A DNA stretch of 18,817 bases from Fidelibacterota bacterium (GTDB lineage Bacteria; Marinisomatota; Marinisomatia; Marinisomatales; UBA1611). Below, piece after piece: positions 16,366 to 18,817 of this stretch (its first letter is position 1; the number at the start of each line of letters is the position of its first letter). The notes beneath the pieces were generated by a model that saw only the letters and a list, made by a program, of their open reading frames with translations, ran no database searches and was not told the origin of the DNA. The position numbers and the translations under genes are program-made. The stretch is taken from the NCBI GenBank assembly GCA_002722105.1, contig PBKF01000022.1:21768-40584 (forward strand). Reading direction: 5' to 3'.

Positions 16366-17118
16366 TTAAAGATTGATTCCTAAAACAATGAGCCCATCCA
16401 TCCAACCTGTACGACTTAAATCTACTTCTTTAGTAGTTACTGCACTGAGAGCTTCGGTTGATCGAATCCCTCCTCGAATATCTAGAATGCCTCCTATTTT
16501 AAAACCGTATGTAGCTTCCATCATAAAACCAAGAGAACTGCCAACAATACCTGTCCCAACCTTTATTTTTCCAGGACCGGCGGGAAAAGCCATAAATCCC
16601 ATTGCGGTAATTCCTGTGTATGCATCTTCGTTGGGTGGTAATTCTTCTACAAAATTAAATGTACCAGCTTCAACTCCAAATCGGAACTTCATCTGCCAAA
16701 CCTGCATCAGGACAGGAAACTCCAGACTTGCCCGTACATCCACATTTGATCCATAGTACATCAAATTTCTATTTACAAACCGGGGAGAACCCGCCATTAG
16801 ATCAATGGTATATCCTAAGTTATCGGCTTCATCCGCTAAAGCTTTATTGTCATCTTCGTCATCTTCATCGTCTTCGTATTCTTCATCGTCTTCGTATTCA
16901 TCATCATAATATTCGTCATCATCAAGATATTCATCATCTTCGTATTCGTCGTATTCATCTTCATCATCATCACCAAAAAACTCTTCTACATCATCCACAT
17001 CATCTGGATCTTGTGCGTAGAGCGTAGAATTAGGCGCTAAGATGAGCAGACTAAGAAATGCCCATAGAACAATTTGGGCGGTGCGAAATAGAAAAGAAAG
17101 TGTCATTTTTTCCAACAT
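16366..17118 (-). CDS. Acidic-tract outer-membrane beta-barrel-like protein
   Basis: The 250-residue product begins with a signal peptide (about 1-35, ending T-L-Y-A). An extreme acidic tract (about 36-92) follows, nearly all Asp, Glu and Tyr. The rest (about 98-250) alternates hydrophobic and polar residues with Gly- and aromatic-rich strands, such as Y-T-I-D-L-M-A-G, M-K-F-R-F-G-V-E-A-G and I-G-G-I-L-D-I-R-G-G-I-R, and ends in an aromatic/hydrophobic L-I-V-L-G-I-N-L. That pattern fits a small outer-membrane beta-barrel of about eight strands. The acidic tail would face the periplasm or surface and could bind calcium or basic partners; this is inference. The ATG at 17118 has a strong GGAG six bases upstream, which favours it over Met5. 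It is the first gene of the minus-strand unit, 22 bp before the giant gene, as SprF/PorP-type partners often flank T9SS adhesins. Confidence 0.8.
   Translation of the reverse strand: MLEKMTLSFLFRTAQIVLWAFLSLLILAPNSTLYAQDPDDVDDVEEFFGDDDEDEYDEYEDDEYLDDDEYYDDEYEDDEEYEDDEDDEDDNKALADEADNLGYTIDLMAGSPRFVNRNLMYYGSNVDVRASLEFPVLMQVWQMKFRFGVEAGTFNFVEELPPNEDAYTGITAMGFMAFPAGPGKIKVGTGIVGSSLGFMMEATYGFKIGGILDIRGGIRSTEALSAVTTKEVDLSRTGWMDGLIVLGINL
16843..17013 (-). repeat. Asp/Glu codon microsatellite-like tract
   Basis: On the plus strand this stretch is made mostly of TCATCATC, TCTTCG and TATTC elements, giving a run of about 57 residues rich in Asp, Glu and Tyr on the minus strand. The units are trinucleotide-like, so slippage would change length by whole codons without a frameshift. 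The opposite strand reads as a His-rich frame that is only a shadow. Confidence 0.75.
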
Positions 17119-17124
17119 GTCGAA

Positions 17125-17128
17125 CTCC
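17125..17128 (-). promoter_or_regulatory. Ribosome-binding site of the acidic outer-membrane protein gene
   Basis: Read on the minus strand, GGAG lies six bases before the ATG at 17118. It is one of only two good Shine-Dalgarno elements in the window (the other precedes the Cys/His gene), and it selects the start with M-L-E-K over the later Met5. It suggests the operon's first gene is translated well. Confidence 0.65.
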
Positions 17129-17135
17129 GTGCAAG

Positions 17136-17156
17136 ATGTACCACACCTGTGGACAT
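17136..17156. promoter_or_regulatory. Imperfect dyad in the 5' leader next to the ribosome-binding site
   Basis: ATGT (17136-17139) and CCACA (17141-17145) pair with TGTGG (17148-17152) and ACAT (17153-17156), leaving one bulged A. As RNA this would form a stem with a four-base loop, eight bases upstream of the GGAG site, so it could influence translation of the operon's first gene. As DNA it could be a repressor site. No family assignment is possible. Confidence 0.35.
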
Positions 17157-17183
17157 CAGATATTTTTAATTTTTACTTACCTC

Positions 17184-17201
17184 GTGAGTATTTTTACTCA
17201 C
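17184..17201. promoter_or_regulatory. Perfect palindrome, candidate operator
   Basis: GTGAGTA and TACTCAC form perfect 7-base arms around TTTT. The element lies between the candidate -10 box and the first gene of the giant-protein operon, about at the expected transcription start. A symmetric site here could bind a dimeric repressor, or form a hairpin at the 5' end of the mRNA. The arms have no obvious match to a regulator I can name. Confidence 0.45.
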
Positions 17202-17205
17202 TCTG

Positions 17206-17235
17206 AATATAAGGCAAGGGCTCTGTCGAGTGCAA
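17206..17235 (-). promoter_or_regulatory. Candidate promoter of the giant-protein operon
   Basis: On the minus strand TTGCAC (17235-17230) and TATATT (17211-17206) are separated by 18 bases. The -10-like box matches the sigma-70 consensus at five of six places; the -35-like box at only three. The distance to the ATG leaves a leader of about 80 bases holding both dyads. FCB organisms often use other promoter elements, so this is only a candidate. Confidence 0.3.
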
Positions 17236-17329
17236 ATTTAAAATAAAGGATAAATATTAATAATAAAAGTGTATTTTTAATGATTATTCTACATTTCATT
17301 GATACTATTCCCATAAACCAATCTCATTT

Positions 17330-18817
17330 CTAATCAACAATTGAAACTGTGTTTCCTTTTGAATCTGTTTTTATTATCCAAAGATCTTCACCACCATTAC
17401 CAAAAGAATTAGTAGAGCCTACAATAACATAGCCACCATCTAAAGTTTGTTGCCCAAAATAGCCTTTGTCGTAATAACTTCCCCCAAAAGTACGATTCCA
17501 TTCTTGAGTGCCCAAACTGTTAATCTTGACTAGCCACACATCGCTACTCCCATTCCCATACGATTCTGTATGCCCAATTATCATATAACCCCCATCAAAG
17601 GTTTGTTTGATAACATAACCGATATCAAATAAATCTCCTCCAAAGGTCTTCTCCCATTCTTTATTACCCTGACTATCCGTTTTATAGATCCATACATCGC
17701 TTGCACTAGATTCTGTCCTTCCCGTAATGATATAGCCACCATCCAAAGTTTGCTGAATCGAATAACCACAATAACTACTTCCATAAATATTTTGATTCCA
17801 TTCTACATCGCCATCTGAATCTATTTTTTTGAGCCAAACGACTGCATTTCCATCATTGATAGAAATTTTATTCCCTGTTAGGATATAGCCACCATCCCCA
17901 CTTTGCTCAACAGCCCAACCGTAATCAAAATTTGTAGCATTACCAAATGTTTTATTCCACTGCTCATTACCATCTGAATCTGTCTTAATTAACCAGATAT
18001 CATTTCCACCATCACCAAATGACTCAGTATAGCCAATTATAATATACCCCCCATCTTCGGTTTCTCGTACAGATCGGGCATAGTCATTACTAATTCCACC
18101 ATAAGTTTGAGTCCATTGAACATCTCCATCTGAATCTGTATTAATTAACCAAACATCACGATTACCATTTCCTGACGATAATGTATAGCCTGTGAGAATA
18201 AAACCATCATCTACAAGATCTATAATTGAATAGGCATAATCAGAGAAGCTTCCACCAATAGTTTGATTCCATTGTTCATTACCGTCCGCATTGGTTTTAA
18301 TTAACCATGCATCACCACCTCCACTCCCAAAAGACTCTGTACGGCCAGCGACAACGAAACCGCTGTCTAATGTCTGTTGAACTGAAAAACCAATATCAGA
18401 ACTCAATCCACAAAAATTTTTACTGAATCTTTTGTAAGAGTTGGCTTCTTTAATAGAACTAGTTGTTTGTAAGCCCCATTTATCTTCAATAATCAATTGA
18501 TAGTATCGGTACTCACTCAATTCGACACCAGTTACAATGTTGCTTGTGTCAGAATTGACTTCTGAATTAAAGACTTCCACCTGGCTACTCATATCTTCTT
18601 GAGAAGATTGATATAACGTATAGGATTTAAAATCATATTCGCTATTCTGCTGCCATTTGATAATAAAAGATCCGCTATCAAATAAGATTGGATAAAGTTC
18701 TGATTGAATAGGCGGTGCATCCACTTCATTACTCAGAGCTGCCCCTGTAGAGTTTAAACCCCAATAATCTGTCACTTTTACTTTAAACCAGTTCTCCTGG
18801 AGAGGATCAAAGTCCGT
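17330..18817 (-). CDS. Secreted-type protein with seven-repeat beta-propeller, 5' end beyond the window
   Basis: The reading frame stays open to the right edge, so the gene is truncated at its 5' end and the GTG at 18775 is not its start; residues before it (F-K-V-K-V-T-D-Y-W-G-L) continue a fibronectin-like strand. The visible 495 residues hold the end of one FN3-like module, a second FN3-like module (about residues 35-125), then seven repeats of about 52 residues with the core G-G-Y-I-I-x-G-x-T-E-S-F-G-x-G-x-D-x-W-L-I-K-T-D. Seven repeats suit a seven-bladed beta-propeller, a binding fold common in extracellular proteins of this group. The chain stops soon after the last repeat (K-G-N-T-V-S-I-V-D), with no T9SS sorting domain. 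A signal peptide and any other domains would lie outside the window. It is not obviously part of the downstream operon: a 211-bp gap with a candidate promoter separates them. Confidence 0.87.
   Translation of the reverse strand, partial: TDFDPLQENWFKVKVTDYWGLNSTGAALSNEVDAPPIQSELYPILFDSGSFIIKWQQNSEYDFKSYTLYQSSQEDMSSQVEVFNSEVNSDTSNIVTGVELSEYRYYQLIIEDKWGLQTTSSIKEANSYKRFSKNFCGLSSDIGFSVQQTLDSGFVVAGRTESFGSGGGDAWLIKTNADGNEQWNQTIGGSFSDYAYSIIDLVDDGFILTGYTLSSGNGNRDVWLINTDSDGDVQWTQTYGGISNDYARSVRETEDGGYIIIGYTESFGDGGNDIWLIKTDSDGNEQWNKTFGNATNFDYGWAVEQSGDGGYILTGNKISINDGNAVVWLKKIDSDGDVEWNQNIYGSSYCGYSIQQTLDGGYIITGRTESSASDVWIYKTDSQGNKEWEKTFGGDLFDIGYVIKQTFDGGYMIIGHTESYGNGSSDVWLVKINSLGTQEWNRTFGGSYYDKGYFGQQTLDGGYVIVGSTNSFGNGGEDLWIIKTDSKGNTVSIVD
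17345..18435 (-). repeat. Seven propeller-type repeats of about 52 residues
   Basis: Repeats share D-x-G-Y-S-x-x-Q-T-x-D-G-G-Y-I-I-x-G, then a Gly/Ser/Asn loop, then D-x-W-L-I-K-T-D-S-x-G-x-x-x-W and a T-F-G-G turn. On the DNA the plus-strand pattern ATAGCCACCATC with small variants recurs once per unit. Repeat four (near 17880) has lost the S-F-G loop, and repeat five is shortened by about four residues. The last repeat lacks the closing Trp. Confidence 0.82.

Noticed and set aside
16373..17027. Two open frames on the plus strand (127 and 122 codons), the second very rich in His and Arg.
   Set aside because: They lie opposite the acidic outer-membrane protein gene; the His-rich composition is the reverse complement of its Asp/Glu tract. 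No start signal or family match.
17058..17246. A 62-codon plus-strand frame across the operon leader.
   Set aside because: It overlaps the signal peptide region and the leader on the opposite strand, has no Shine-Dalgarno and has no recognisable product.

Overview
The window looks like chromosomal DNA from an uncultured member of the Fibrobacterota-Chlorobiota-Bacteroidota (FCB) superphylum. Candidatus Marinimicrobia (SAR406, Neomarinimicrobiota) is my best guess. The reasons are low GC, a very large secreted repeat protein ending in a type IX secretion (T9SS) type A sorting domain with an NYPNPFNPTT motif, fibronectin-like segments with W-x-x-V-K-V-x-D-x-x-G-L motifs, and weak or absent Shine-Dalgarno sequences on most genes. 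Ignavibacteria, Caldithrix-like and KSB1-like lineages share these traits, so the taxonomic call is inference.

Left part (about 209-3348, plus strand): seven small genes. In order they encode a six-helix membrane protein of unknown function, a YggT-family membrane protein, a YfiM/DUF2279-like protein, a Lys-rich protein of unknown function, a 61-residue protein, an exported Cys/His protein resembling the DUF6370 family, and a small exported protein of unknown function. Several gaps are short (10-67 bp), so the genes may be co-transcribed in blocks, but nothing shows a shared pathway.

Middle (about 3367-17118, minus strand): a compact four-gene unit read right to left. It encodes an outer-membrane protein with a long Asp/Glu/Tyr tract, a 3948-residue secreted protein (15 Calx-beta domains, about 12 Ig-like units, three cadherin-like units and a T9SS sorting domain), a TPR lipoprotein, and the tRNA adenosine deaminase TadA. 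The giant and lipoprotein genes overlap by ATGA, and the lipoprotein stop codon directly abuts the tadA start. The first gene has a good Shine-Dalgarno, a candidate promoter and two dyad symmetries upstream. I infer a surface-adhesin or calcium-binding fibre system made of a barrel, a giant fibre and a lipoprotein, with the essential tadA gene carried at the end of its message. This unit is the most interesting object in the window.

Right part (17330-18817, minus strand): the 3' part of another secreted-type gene whose frame stays open to the window edge. The visible part has fibronectin-like segments followed by seven repeats of about 52 residues, which suggests a seven-bladed beta-propeller.

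No tRNA, rRNA, CRISPR array, insertion sequence or phage gene was seen. No gap between genes exceeds 300 bp.
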